A stretch of DNA of 64,000 nucleotides from JABDGM01 sp963738665. Lineage in GTDB: Bacteria > Planctomycetota > Planctomycetia > Pirellulales > Lacipirellulaceae. Positions 19,450 through 29,763 of the stretch are shown here, in pieces. The stretch's first letter is position 1; every line of letters begins with the position of its first letter. The notes under the pieces were generated by a model. It was given only the letters and a program-made list of their open reading frames with translations. It made no database searches and was not told the origin of the DNA. The stretch covers positions 186,001 to 250,000 of the forward strand of contig CAVTXL010000018.1 in the NCBI GenBank assembly GCA_963738665.1, read 5' to 3'. The translations under genes and the position numbers were made by a program.

Positions 19450-20531
19450 GGCGACGAACAGAAGTTCGAATATGACGATGTCGCTCAGGAGTAGAATTAA
19501 TCATGCGATGGTGGGTGCGGTTTCCCCCGCAGCCGGACCTGATCCGCGCCAGCGCATACGTCTTCCAACACCGCCAATCCCAGGGCCAATGCCAGAGGCC
19601 GCGGCGAAACGCTTGCAGCGCGTCCGTCCGCAGGCCATTTGCCAACAACACCGAGTAACCCAGGTGCCAAAACCACTCCCGGTTCAGCCGCCGCCGCAAC
19701 GAGCGGCGCTCGGCGTTTGAAAGAGACGCAAATTGCAGTAACGACTCGTACGCCCTTACGAGCTCATGCATATTCTGCAATTGTCGCTCGCTGTCGGAAC
19801 GCGAGCATGTATTGGCTGAATGAATGCGGTATACCGTGTGAACGTTGTCAAAATAAGCGAAGCACAAGTTCGCCTTGAGAGCGAACACGGGCAACAGTCG
19901 GTCTTCGCCGATGCGAAAGGGCGGGATACGCACCCTATCAAAGACATTCTTACGCACGACGGAACATTGCAATCCGCAATAGAGTCCATGCTCGATCGTA
20001 CACGACGTTGCGCTACCGTCTCGTATAATGTTCAACGTCCCGTTTTGTTTCTTCTTCAACTGTAGAAACGGCCGCGGTCTGCCTTCGTCATAAAAACTAC
20101 TTTCCGCCAGCACCTGGCCGGTCGCTTCGTCGACGATCGCGGCACGCCCCATATACCCAGTCCACTGCCGGATTCGCCGCCAGCGCCCCGACACAGTCAC
20201 CCAAATGATGCGGCAGCCACTGGTCATCGCTATCGAAAAAGGCGACATACTTGCCGGTGGCGTGATCGAGCCCCGTGTTGCGCGCGCCGTATGCTCCCTT
20301 GTTCTCCTGGCGAACATAGTGGACGGGTTGGTGGATATCGGCGATGAGTCGTTCGATTAGCTGCGGCGATTCGTCCGTCGAGCCGTCGTCGACGATGATC
20401 AACTCCCAATCGGCGAACTCTTGTTCGCGAATCGACCGAATCGCCTCCGTCAAAAACGGCGCGCGATTGTACGTCGGCAGTATAATGCTGACCGTCGGTG
20501 GTGAGAGCGTATTTTGCTGCGTGGCGCGCAT
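19415..20531 (-). CDS. glycosyltransferase family 2 (frameshifted)
   Basis: The GT-A domain starts VSIILPTYNRAPFLTEAIRS and has LIIVDDGSTDESPQLIERL, NTGLDHATGKYVAFFDSDD (the DxD-type metal site) and DWVYGA. The frame breaks at a C-run (CCCC, 20147-20150). Removing one base continues as RAAIVDEATGQVLAESSFY, then GEDRLLPVFALKA. The C-terminus is uncertain: the observed frame stops at 19415, but a G-run near 19510-19516 offers an alternative end at 19497 (KPHPPSHD). ATG 20531 lies 9 bp after the acyltransferase stop. Adds a sugar from a nucleotide donor; specificity unknown. Confidence 0.8.
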
Positions 20532-20540
20532 TGATTTGGT

Positions 20541-21713
20541 TTATGCCGCAATGCGCCGGACGTTGAGAAATCGTCGTTCCACCAGCAGGTAAAACAGCCA
20601 TCCCGCGGCTACCGAAACTGCGACGCAAAACGGAATTGTCCACAAGAGAGTGCCCACCCCACTGGTAACTCCCCCCCGATAGAGCGCTTTCGAAATAATG
20701 ACGACAAATATTTGGTGAACCAGATACAGGCTGTAGCACATCGTTCCGCAGATGGTCAGCGGGCGGATCCAAATCGAGCCGGCGATTGCACGGTCCCAGT
20801 GGTAGAAGAGCGCGATCGCCGTCGCAAATGCCGATGCCGCCGCGAAATTCAATCCGAGTGGATTCCCGGCCGCGATTTGCCAAATGGAAAACGCCGCCAG
20901 AGCAACGAGGATGACCACACGCCCACGGCGAGTGGCGTACAGGGCATAGTAATAAACCAGGATTCCCTCGGCGAATAGCAGCCACATGCCGTCAAAAAAG
21001 AAACCGTCGATGTTGACCGCCAGTGCACTAGCCACGATCCGCGCGATCACCGTGGCGAAGCTGATCACGATCGCCGACAAGAAGAAATGCCGGGAGCTCA
21101 CCGCCAGAATCAGGCCGACCACCGCGTAAAACTGTTCTTCATAGCAAAGCGTCCACGATTGTCCGACGTAGTGGGCACGCTGCGAGCCAAACAGGTGGTG
21201 CCTCCACGTTTCCGTCAACGTGATATTGCCAAACCATTGCGATGGGCTGAACCACCAGGGACGAAATTCCATCCGGGGCTGACTGGTGATCAATCCGGGG
21301 GCGACGAACAGGTCAAAAACCGCAATTAAGAGCGCGTATCCGATCAGCACCCCCCAATACGGCGGAAAAATGCGGCGAAACCGCCGGATAAAGTAGTCGG
21401 ACATGGCGCGAGAGTTTCGCGCGAGGCGTCGGCCGTCGCCGCGATGCAATAGCCGCTGATGACAAAGAAGATTGGCACGCCCAAAGCTCCGTAGGCACAA
21501 ACCGACAGATAAGGCGTAACTTGGTCGATGATGTGATCTGGTCGCTCCTGGTAGTAAAGCCACGAATGGTAAATCACTACGCCGAGGCACGCCGCCCCGC
21601 GCCAGGCGTCCAGGCTGTAATATCGCCGAGAAACCCGCGTCTGCGGCTTGCGCTTCGCCCTCGCGCCGTTCCGTTACCGGCGCGGGCCTGCTCAGTTCAA
21701 CCAATTCGGGCAT
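20541..21713 (-). CDS. acyltransferase 3 family O-acyltransferase (two frameshifts)
   Basis: A polytopic membrane protein of the AT3/OafA family. The N-terminal signature is in the second of three reading frames (YSLDAWRGAACLGVVIYHSW, with the catalytic-type His, then GALGVPIFFVISGYCIA). The remainder is in the first (SDYFIRRFRRIFPPYWG, SWTLCYEEQFYAVVGLIL and about eight helices to LVERRFLNVRRIAA). Breaks are near 21620-21650 and 21405-21420. Both RF(R)RIFPPYW and the Ser-Trp-x-Leu-x-x-Glu motif are hallmarks of the family. It probably O-acetylates the glycan on the periplasmic side. The start ATG 21713 overlaps the end of the upstream gene by 17 bp. Confidence 0.83.
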   Translation of the reverse strand: MPELVELSRPAPVTERREGEAQAADAGFSAILQPGRLARGGVPRRSDLPFVALLPGATRSHHRPSYALSVGLCLRSFGRANLLCHQRLLHRGDGRRLARNSRAMSDYFIRRFRRIFPPYWGVLIGYALLIAVFDLFVAPGLITSQPRMEFRPWWFSPSQWFGNITLTETWRHHLFGSQRAHYVGQSWTLCYEEQFYAVVGLILAVSSRHFFLSAIVISFATVIARIVASALAVNIDGFFFDGMWLLFAEGILVYYYALYATRRGRVVILVALAAFSIWQIAAGNPLGLNFAAASAFATAIALFYHWDRAIAGSIWIRPLTICGTMCYSLYLVHQIFVVIISKALYRGGVTSGVGTLLWTIPFCVAVSVAAGWLFYLLVERRFLNVRRIAA

Positions 21714-23956
21714 AGTGAATCCACTCTAGCGTCCGCTCGATGGCGGTGTTGCGATCGACCAGCGGCTTCCAGCCGAGCACGCGCCGCGCCTTGTCTGCCG
21801 CTACCGTCGCCTGGCGGGGCGTGATGCGGAGAACGTCGTCGCTGCTGTCGGCCGCCGCGGGCGTGTACACGGTGGCCCCGCCGGCCCCGATGCGTCGCAT
21901 CAACCACGGCTTCAACCCCGGCGTGCGCTCTAGAACGAACCGGGGCAATTTGCCAATCGGGTCGGTGTACAGTACCTTTTTGCCCAGCGCCTTGAACTCC
22001 GGCGACGTTCCCACGTCGACGGCGCTGCCCAGCCAACCCCGGCGGACGGCGCCGTTCACCTTCGCAGCTTCGCCGTCCTCCCGCCGAACAGCCCGCCCAA
22101 AGCCCGGGCAAACCGGCCGTAAAAATCTCCCCAGCTCAGGCCGTCGTCGTCGCACAGCGTAAAAACTTCCCCCGCGATACCGGCCGCATCTTTCTCGAGC
22201 GCCAGCACGATCGCCTCGACCACATTATCGACGTACACCGTGTTCGACGCCGTGTCCGCCGAGTTCTGCAGCACCAGCGCCCCGCGTGACAAATAAGTGA
22301 TCGGCCGGGTAATAAACGTCATTCCAAACGGCCCATAGACGCACGCCGGCCGCAACACGACCGGTTCCACGCCGGCCGCCGCCAGCACGAGCGATTCGGC
22401 TTGGGCTTTGCTTTCACCGTACGTAGCGCCCTTGGCCACGCGAATCGGCGTTGATTCGTCGATGACCCCGGTGACATCGTCGCCATGGACGGCGATCGTG
22501 CTCAGGTGAATAAACCGCCGCGCACCGCCCGCCCGGCGGCCGCAACCAGTTGCCGCGTCCCTTCGACCGTCACGCGAAAGATCTCTCGGCGGTCGCCATA
22601 CGCCGTCCCGATCGCGCAGTGGACGACCGCATCGCAGCCGGCCGCGGCGGCGTCCAGCGCGGCAGCGTCCCCCAGATCGGCTTGCACCAATTCCACCGGC
22701 AACCGGGCGACGCGGCTGGCGTTCGCCGGGTTGTGAACCAGCGCGCGAACTTCATAGCCGCCGCGCTGCGAAAGAATCTCGGCCACCCGCCCGCCGATAA
22801 ACCCGCTCGCGCCCGTGACCAGCACGCGGCGCTTGGTGCCAGCGCCGGCCCCGCCCTGCATCAGCGGGTGCGCGCTCCACGGCTCGGCCAGCGCCGTCCG
22901 CTTCTGATAGCACGCGTCGATCAGCCGCATCGAGGGCAAGGCCGATTCGCCGGAAAGACGCGGCGATTTTCCTGCAAAGATCGCCTCGACCCAATCGTCG
23001 ACCTGCGCCCGGAACGTCTCATACCACTCGCTCTCCTTCTCGTCCGCCCAGGCGGCGCTCAGCAAACACGGCCGCGCCTGCCCGCGTTCTGGGTCAACTA
23101 GCTCCAGCGACCGCGGCCGCACCGTGACGCGATACCGCTCGTTCACGGCCAGTTCCAGCTCGCCCCCTTCGCACTCGATTTTCAGCGTATTGCCCAGGCT
23201 GTGCGTGCGGCTCAGGGCAATGCGCCCGTCGATTGCCTCCCCCCGGTGCTCCATGCGCAGCGTCAGCTCGCAATCGCTCTCAATGCCCCCCAGCGAGTTG
23301 TCGCGGTATTCGAGCACTTCCGCCGGGCCGCCAAAAATCGCCAGCAGTTGGTCGATCAGGTGCGGCCCCATGTCCAAGAGCACCCCGCCGCCCGCCAGCT
23401 CGCGACGCATGTTGCCCAGCGTCGCGGCCGGCCACCCATACACCGCGCCGCTCTCCAAAACGAAACTCCGCGCCCGGCCCAGGTACCCAGACGCCAGCAG
23501 CGACCCCACAAGCGACACGACCGGATACAGCCGCCGCGATAGCCCCACCGACAGCACCACCCCCGACTCGTGCGACTGGGCCACCATCCGCTCGGCGTCC
23601 GCCAGCCGCGTCGCCATCGGCTTCTCGACCAGCACATGCATCCCCCGCCCCATCAGCTCGATCGCACACGGGGCGTGATGAAACGGCGGCGTGGCCACGA
23701 CGGCCGCGTCAATCTGCTCCCCGTCGAGCGCGGCCGCGTCCGCCACCGCCGTGCCGACTCCATACTCCGCCGCCAGCGTGCGGGCCCGCTCCAGATTCGC
23801 ATCGACCAGCGCAGCCAGCTTCAGCCGCTCGTGCCCAGCCAGCACGGGCAAATGCATCTGCTGAGCAATCGCCCCGCAGCCAACCAGGGCCACGCGCAGC
23901 GTCCGCCGCCCCGCGGACGCGGTGCTACCAGTCGCAATTTGCGGTGCGCTCGTCAC
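21697..23956 (-). CDS. fused Gfo/Idh/MocA oxidoreductase and NAD-dependent epimerase (two frameshifts)
   Basis: The first about 370 residues are a Gfo/Idh/MocA dehydrogenase: Rossmann loop VALVGCGAIAQQMHLPVL, and VLVEKPMATRLADAE with the catalytic-type EKP lysine. Without a stop or start the same frame continues into a second Rossmann domain, RVLVTGASGFIGGRVAEILS, of the extended short-chain dehydrogenase (sugar epimerase) family. After a break near 22505-22530 the sequence continues as RFIHLSTIAVHGDD, then YGESKAQAESLVL (YxxxK), VLRPACVYGPFG and a C-terminal DKARRVLGWKPL. A second break lies near 22060-22095. The joint is within intact frame, so the fusion itself does not depend on the frameshifts. 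Likely a two-step nucleotide-sugar modifying enzyme. Confidence 0.83.
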
Positions 23957-24915
23957 GAATTGCTCACTTCACCGGGAACGCCATTTCCTTTGCAAAAACC
24001 AGCACGCCGCTGCTCGCGGGCTTCGCGTAAAAAGCCGTCGAGGATTGAGGCTTCTCGAAAGGCCGCCCACCACCGCTTCCCGCGGTACGGCGACAGGCAT
24101 AGTGACTCGAGTTGCGCCCGCGAATACTTGACCACGGCCCAGCGGGGCATGTCAAAAATCGTCGGGCACCCGTCCAGGCCCTTGAGACGAATCTCCGTCC
24201 GCCCGGCCCCCCGATACCACTCTTGCACATACCGCAGCGTGAGCCGGCTGGCCGGCAAAAAATGCCGGACCCGTGCCGTGCCCACCCAAATCCCCACCTG
24301 GCCAGAGAGGCGAATGCGGCTGATCATCGCGCTATTCGTCCGCCCCCGTCAGCATCGGCCCGAATCGCCCGAGCTTCACGTCAAACGGCATCGCCCGTAG
24401 CACGCTCGTACGAAAGGCCATATTGGCGCCCGCCGGCGATTCGCCCTCGCCAAACGGCCGCGTCTCCGGGCCGTAGTCTTTGAGAACATAAATGCCGGCA
24501 ATCTCCGGCCACAGCCGCTCCATCCACCCCGGGCATCCGTCTCGAACCACGGATCGATCGGCCCGCCGAAGTACGCGGCCGTGGGGTGGCTGTTCGCGGC
24601 CCGCACGAGCTGGCCGAGCCAATCGGCATCGACCAGCACGTCGTCGTCGGTCCACAGCAGCAGCTCGCCCTGGGCCGCAGCGATCGCGCAGTTGCGGGCG
24701 TGCGAGAGCCCCTGCTGCGGTTCGAACAGCCGCCGCAGCGGCAACGCCGATTCATATTTTTTGAGCACCTCGTCCGTATCGTCGGTCGAGCGGTTGTTGA
24801 CCACCAGCAGTTCCCAATCAAGACCGGCGGGAACCCGCACGCTGCGAAACCGACTCAGCGTCTCGTCGAGCAGGCGTGCCCGGTTCCACGTGCAAATTGC
24901 GACCGTGACGTTCAC
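23953..24915 (-). CDS. glycosyltransferase family 2 (two frameshifts)
   Basis: The GT-A domain begins MNVTVAICTWNRARLLDETL, with LLVVNNRSTDDTDEVL, the RNCAIAAAQGELLLWTDDDV metal site and GGPIDPWFE. Breaks occur near 24530-24550 and 24335-24345. The pieces join as PFGEGESPAGANMAFR, then FGPMLTGADE, then ISRIRLSGQVGIWVG and RVRHFLPASRLT. That order is the usual GT2 arrangement in which the catalytic Glu/Asp (GADE) precedes the final helix. The start overlaps the following gene's stop by four bases (24912-24915), and its own stop overlaps the fused oxidoreductase start (23953-23956). Confidence 0.82.
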
Positions 24916-25870
24916 TTCAGCTGAGTTTCTGACCGACGATTCGATTCGCCGTTAAATACCGAATCTGTTCGTTGCGCTACCGATCTAGAGATAATGTCCT
25001 TAAAATAGTAAGTAAACCGTGGATAAATCCGGTTGGACAAAACCGCATCGACTTCTGGTATTCCCTGGAAATCTGTCAGGTAGGAGCGTATCGACCAGTA
25101 CTCTACCCAATGGCGATGGGCTTTCTTTTGCCAGGCCAAAGATGCCAGCTGCACTCCCCAACGCGTTGTAATTTGCCGAACTGTTTCCGTCGTAAGTTTC
25201 GCAGCGTTCCGATGCATCCAATTCTGAATAGTCCGGTGCCAACCAAGCTGCGGCACGTTTACAGCACTCTGAGACCCACTGTGCGCCGGTACAAAGTAAG
25301 CGGCGCAGGAAGAAATCGAACGTTCCCCATCTGCACCAAATCCAAACAGTACACATGGTCCTCAGCTATACGCGTCCAGCTAGGAAAACGTGGTGATGCA
25401 GCCCGCCGGACGAGCATCGCGCTTGGTGTTATAAAGCAATTGCGAACCGCAAGAGCTTCTATCGAGTATCTCGTGACTTCATCCACAGATTCGATACAAC
25501 TCACGTTCGACTTATTTCCAAACTCTTGCACATTGTTGTGCACGCACACCGTGCTTTGATCCGCCGCTTCGAGTTGCAATTTCAACTTCGATGGGACCCA
25601 TTTATCATCGGCGTCGAGGAACGCTATCCAATCACCTCTCGCCTCGTCAAGCCCGCGATTCCGGGCGACGGATTCGCCTTGATTTAACTGTCGAATAACG
25701 CGGACGGGGCTGCCGTACGATTCGGCAATGTTAGCAGACTCGTCCGACGAGCCATCGTCGACCACGACGACTTCAATTGGCGAATGCGACTGCGCCAACA
25801 CCGAGTCAAGAGCGTCGCGTATATACGGCGCTGCATCAAAACATGGGATCACAACTGAAACCGTATTCAT
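24912..25870 (-). CDS. glycosyltransferase family 2 (frameshifted)
   Basis: It starts MNTVSVVIPCFDAAPYIRDA, followed by EVVVVDDGSSDESANIAE, NRGLDEARGDWIAFLDADD and AMLVRRAASPRFPSWTRIAED. The frame terminates prematurely at 25259. Adding one base in the CCC at 25275-25277 continues the protein as GSQSAVNVPQLGWHRTIQNW and on to 24912, giving about 319 residues. The region is less GC-rich than the flanking glycosyltransferases. ATG 25870 overlaps the stop of the truncated zinc-ribbon gene by four bases. Confidence 0.83.
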
Positions 25871-26128
25871 TTGGACGACCCACCCTTACGGCAAAAGTAA
25901 ATACTCTCCGTACAGCCTAGGAACATCCAGATTAAACGGTGACGCTCAAGCGAACCGCAACTTTTGCAAGCCGCGTCGAGGCGCGGGATCACCAAACGAC
26001 GAAAATGCTTTGTGCCCCTGCTCGCAAACCGGACAAAACCGGGGATACAACGTCCACGCGACCCTCCGGTAAAACGCACGCGGAAGAAACGAACGGAGTA
26101 TATTTTTTGAAAAACTAGTAACGTTCAC
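25867..26128 (-). pseudogene. zinc-ribbon N-terminus of a SAM methyltransferase, truncated and frameshifted
   Basis: It starts MNVTSFSKNILRSFLPRAFY and contains RFCPVCEQGHKAFSSFG. After a frameshift near 25965-25985 it continues CKSCGSLERHRLIWMFLG. The two CxxC pairs followed by GSLERHRL(I/L)W are the hallmark N-terminal zinc ribbon of a methyltransferase family in bacterial glycan clusters. In that family this is followed by a full Rossmann methyltransferase domain; here the frame stops about 18 residues later and no such domain follows. Either the gene is decayed or only the zinc ribbon is retained. It is still coupled to the next gene by an ATGA overlap. A real small zinc-binding protein cannot be excluded. 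Confidence 0.5.
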
Positions 26129-26251
26129 GTTATAGAATCACTCGCCCTTACTTAAAATGAATCTCGGGGAATATGGCATCCAAAATCTTCCAGTAGAGAA
26201 AGGCATTTCGGCGTCGATATAAGTGCCGACCCGTCAGCTGATCATACACCA

Positions 26252-27249
26252 TTACGATGCGATAGCTTTATGCGCAGCGTTTCCTGCGCAGATCACGCCG
26301 CCCGTAATACGGCACGCCAAACTCGATCGCCTTATCACCCGTCGTAAGGCATCGATAAACAAGCGCGTCGGATCTGGCACACACAACGCTTTAAAGGCGT
26401 CGATTGAAGTCATTCGAGAATGACCGCGTAACCGAAACCTAGATATTGCAACATTCGCTTCGTCAAATGATCGGGCAAGTTGACATCCTGGAAGTGGCCA
26501 TGAGTAAATAACAAACTTTCCCCGGCGCAAAGCGTCGAGCACCATTCGCGGCAACCCATCATGCTGCGTAATGCGAATAAGTCCAGCAACCGAATCCCAA
26601 ACGGCATCTAAATTTTCGACCCATCCTACACTAGCGACATTCGGAAGCTCGCCAAGTGTGTGCGCGTCGTCGGCAACAATAACAAACTGAACGTCCTTAT
26701 TCGACTCCGCAAGCTGGCGAATGACCGCCCCACCGTAAAAAGATTGTCGCCCGGATGGCAAATAAACCAAAAACGAACAATGGAGGTTATTCGTTTCTTG
26801 GCAAGCACGACAAAATCACCCTCTGCAATGGACGGGATCACCTCCGACGATATTCCAACGGAACTTAACTCGTCGGCTAAATGCGGGGCCACAGCGACTT
26901 TAAATCTACAAAACGGGACAAAATGTGCGTTTCTAGCTGCGTTCCCGTCTTTAAGTACAGTAAGCACGTCCGTGCCTACCCACCACCTGATTATCTTGAC
27001 TCCGAGAAATCTCGCAATTGCAAGCTGGCGTACGACATAGCCCACCGGTCCATCATACCCAACATAAATTACGGCGTTAAATTCAGCAACCAAACGAATC
27101 CAATCACGCGTGCCCTTCAGTTCTCTCCCCATCGAAAAGTGCGGCTCCACCCCGCAATGGCGTTCCAGCGCACGTGAAAGTGTCAAAAGCGGCGAGGAGC
27201 GTACCGGTAGTTCACCAACGTACAGAACCCTTAGCGGCGAAGTTTTCAT
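26252..27249 (-). CDS. glycosyltransferase, GT-B type (frameshifted)
   Basis: The first domain starts MKTSPLRVLYVGELPVRSSP, with FNAVIYVGYDGPVGYVVRQL and IIRWWVGTDVL. It breaks at the A-run 26769-26773; one extra T on the coding strand gives VRFLVYLPSGRQSFYGGAV. The second domain then shows QFVIVADDAHTLGELPNV, GLIRITQHDGLPRMVLDALR (donor-site acidic motif) and KFVIYSWPLPGC. The far C-terminus may be shifted again near 26440-26460. The fold matches small GT4-like enzymes rather than a known named transferase. The segment is distinctly AT-richer than the main cluster. Confidence 0.72.
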
Positions 27250-27297
27250 CCTGATCGCGTGCGATGATCGTTACACGTGTAGCCGGTGCGACGGGCA

Positions 27298-28062
27298 TCA
27301 CCTAACTGGCTTCTGTCCTTCGGCAAGCAGGTACAGACCTACACCGGCATTTTTTAGAAGTAACTTTTCAATCAGTTTCGAGGCGCGGTATCCGCCGCTG
27401 ACGGCCCAAAGGCTCGTGAGCAACGACGCGGCTCGAGAATTCAAAAAATTCCAATACGATATGTCCAAACGTCTGTATTTTGACATTTGAAAACGTTGTG
27501 CAGAAAGTAGTTTAAGCTCCGAGCAGCTAGCCCAAATTTCGACGGGCTGAGGGGGCGGGCCGCCGGTATTTTTAAAGTACGACTTTCTGTACCTTCCGTT
27601 CGGAGTCGATAGTATTAAATGGCCCCCAGGTTTTAGATGTAAAGACACCGCAGCTAGGAACTCCGACTTGTGGGAAACGTGCTCAATCACCTCCGAACAC
27701 ACAATAACATCAAACCGTTCTGCGAACGAATCGCTACCGAAATAGCCTTCGTAAATAAATGCTCGCGGCACAACTATTTCGCGAATGGGCCACTCCCACA
27801 GGCGACGGTTCGATTCGATAAAGCCGTGTGCGCCGCGATGAACATCGTCTATTGCCTTCAATATCCACCCGTTGCCACATCCCACGTCAAGTATTGACGG
27901 ATTCGACGTACCGCGTGTCGCTTCAACGACCCGACCGGATATCACGTCGACACCAAGCTGATTCGGTGCACGATCAGAAAGATTTTCGTCACGCCAACGA
28001 GCATTGTAGTACTCTGTGGGGTCTTGCTTGCCAACCATCATTACATGCTCAACGTGATCCAT
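27298..28062 (-). CDS. class I SAM-dependent methyltransferase
   Basis: A 254-residue Rossmann methyltransferase. Motif I is ILDVGCGNGWILKAID, followed by FDVIVCSEVIEHVSHKSEFL (motifs II/III) and LKPGGHLILSTPN. Resembles the UbiG/Wbd-type enzymes that methylate sugars or polysaccharide ends. It follows the Wzt-like ATPase, whose C-terminal domain in other systems recognises a methylated or phosphorylated chain terminus, so an end-capping role is plausible but unproven. ATG 28062, 32 bp after the ATPase stop. Confidence 0.85.
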   Translation of the reverse strand: MDHVEHVMMVGKQDPTEYYNARWRDENLSDRAPNQLGVDVISGRVVEATRGTSNPSILDVGCGNGWILKAIDDVHRGAHGFIESNRRLWEWPIREIVVPRAFIYEGYFGSDSFAERFDVIVCSEVIEHVSHKSEFLAAVSLHLKPGGHLILSTPNGRYRKSYFKNTGGPPPQPVEIWASCSELKLLSAQRFQMSKYRRLDISYWNFLNSRAASLLTSLWAVSGGYRASKLIEKLLLKNAGVGLYLLAEGQKPVR

Positions 28063-28094
28063 TGCGACACTTCAACGATGTCGAACTTCACCGA

Positions 28095-29388
28095 TCAAAT
28101 GTCGACAAAACCATCGGTCTTTCCATTTGACTGAAAGCGGAATTCATGTGCCAATTGAATGCATCCATGATCTCGTACATACGGCGAAGAATCGCCGTGA
28201 ATAGTAGCTGGGTGAATTGTCAGCAAAGTTGCGATGGGAATATCGAGTTGAATGTCGTTTCCTGCAACAACTGAATTGGAGTGACCAGTAATATTCGCCG
28301 GGAAACAACGAGTACGGACAAACCTCAAACTCAAATTCACTGACGCCGCCCGCTAACGGGCCAATTGGAAGCTCTCTCGTCGTTATACTCGAAACCCGAA
28401 GGCCGTCTCGCTTTCGCCAAAGCACCAAAAGAATATGTTGATTGTAATTATGTCCCGAACGTTTACACGGACACCAATGGTGAACGTTTCAGAGAATCTA
28501 TATTTTCTTGAATCGGGACGCCCAGCGAATTCCGGGTATCGACCCAGTGAACCTCGACCCCATCGCCTTCAATCGGATAAGCTGTACTAGACGGACGCCC
28601 GTAATCCAAGTAATTCTCAATTGCATAACTCGGGTCCCCGTCAAGCGAAATCTTACCTCCACAAGCAATGCCCGCTGACAGAGCGTTTGCACGGCCGCCA
28701 TGTTGTGACTGACAAACAGCACCGTTCGCCCCTCGCGCGCCACATCCTGCATCTTCCCCAGGCACTTCTTCTGAAACTCGGCGTCCCCCACCGCCAGCAC
28801 CTCGTCGATAATCAGAATCTCCGGCTCCAGGTGGGCTGCCACCGCGAACGCCAGCCGCACCTTCATCCCCGACGAGTAGTGCTTGATCGGCGTGTCCAGA
28901 AACTTTTCCACCCCCGAAAAATCGACGATCTCGGCAAACTTGCGGTCGATCTCCCGCTTGCTCATCCCCAGGATCGTCCCGTTCAGGTACACGTTTTCCC
29001 GGCCGGTGAGCTCCTGGTGAAAACCGGTCCCCACCTCGAGCAGGCTCGACACCCGGCCCCGGATCACCGCCCGCCCCCCCGTCGGCTCCGTGATCCGGCT
29101 CAAGATCTTCAGCAGCGTGCTCTTGCCGGCCCCGTTGCGGCCGATGATCCCCACCACCTCGCCCGGGGCCACCTCGAACGACACGTCTTTGAGCGCCCAC
29201 ACAATGTCCGCCTCGTCCCCCTCACCGTTCGCACCGAACGTGTTCAGCCGCCGCAATCGGCGAAAATTGGCCAGCGGCCGGCGGACCCAGCCCATGACCG
29301 CCGAGGCGATCGTGTCCGGAATCTCATCCTTCAGGCCGATCCGATAGGCCTTCGACAGATTCTCAACTTGGATGGCAGAAGTAGTCAC
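28095..29388 (-). CDS. wzt: ABC transporter ATP-binding protein, Wzt type with C-terminal substrate domain (several frameshifts)
   Basis: The nucleotide-binding domain starts at GTG 29388 (VTTSAIQVENLSKAYRIG). It has Walker A IGRNGAGKSTLLKIL, the polysaccharide-exporter marker GFHQELTGRENVYLNG, signature HYSSGMKVRLAFA, Walker B EILIIDEVLAVGD and H-loop FVSHNMAAV. Frame breaks at CC 28659-28660, near 28470-28490, near 28440 and near 28270-28300 hide the rest. Rejoined, it continues KISLDGDPSYAIENYLDYG, TFTIGVRVNVRD, LVLWRKRDGLRVSS and EFEFEVCPYSLFPGEYYWS, i.e. the immunoglobulin-like Wzt C-terminal domain that binds the exported glycan. It works with the permease at 29764-30666 to export a lipid-linked polysaccharide. 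The longer frame to 29547 has no family resemblance. Confidence 0.86.
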
Positions 29389-29763
29389 GCGTAGACTGGC
29401 CGAAAATGGTAATGGACAAGAGTATACTGCACTGCTAAGGTCAGGACTGCAAAATCCTTTTTGGCAACCGATCACATGCTTCCATCGCAAACCTCCGCCC
29501 GGCGCTCTCGATGCGCGCCGAGGCAATGCCGCCGGCCCCCCCGGCAATTACCCCCCCGATTGAAGGTGGCCAAAACTCGGTGGGGGAGTTTTGGCCATCT
29601 TCGATTCTTCGCCGTCACCCTCGTGTCCCCCCGTCGCCCTCGCTGCGGGATACCGCTGACGTTCCAGCGATTGCTCGACTCCTGCCTTGCAAAATCGAAC
29701 AGTTTTGTCATGTTTAATCGATTCGTCCCTTATCCGCACAAAACTACCTTTTCACCGCCAAGC
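29389..29763. other. intergenic region between ABC ATPase and permease genes
   Basis: About 375 bp without a credible gene, unusual because Wzm and Wzt genes normally abut. It contains C-runs and the perfect hairpin at 29567-29597. The start region just upstream of 29388 may hold a ribosome-binding site and possibly a promoter for the AT-richer downstream genes, but I see no confident -35/-10 pair. Confidence 0.5.
29567..29597. repeat. perfect inverted repeat (hairpin)
   Basis: The arms tggccaaaactc (29567-29578) and gagttttggcca (29586-29597) are perfectly complementary over 12 bases with a 7-base G-rich loop (ggtgggg). There is no following T-run on either strand, so it is a REP-like palindrome or RNA-processing hairpin rather than a classical intrinsic terminator. 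It lies between the permease and ATPase genes of the exporter. Confidence 0.65.
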
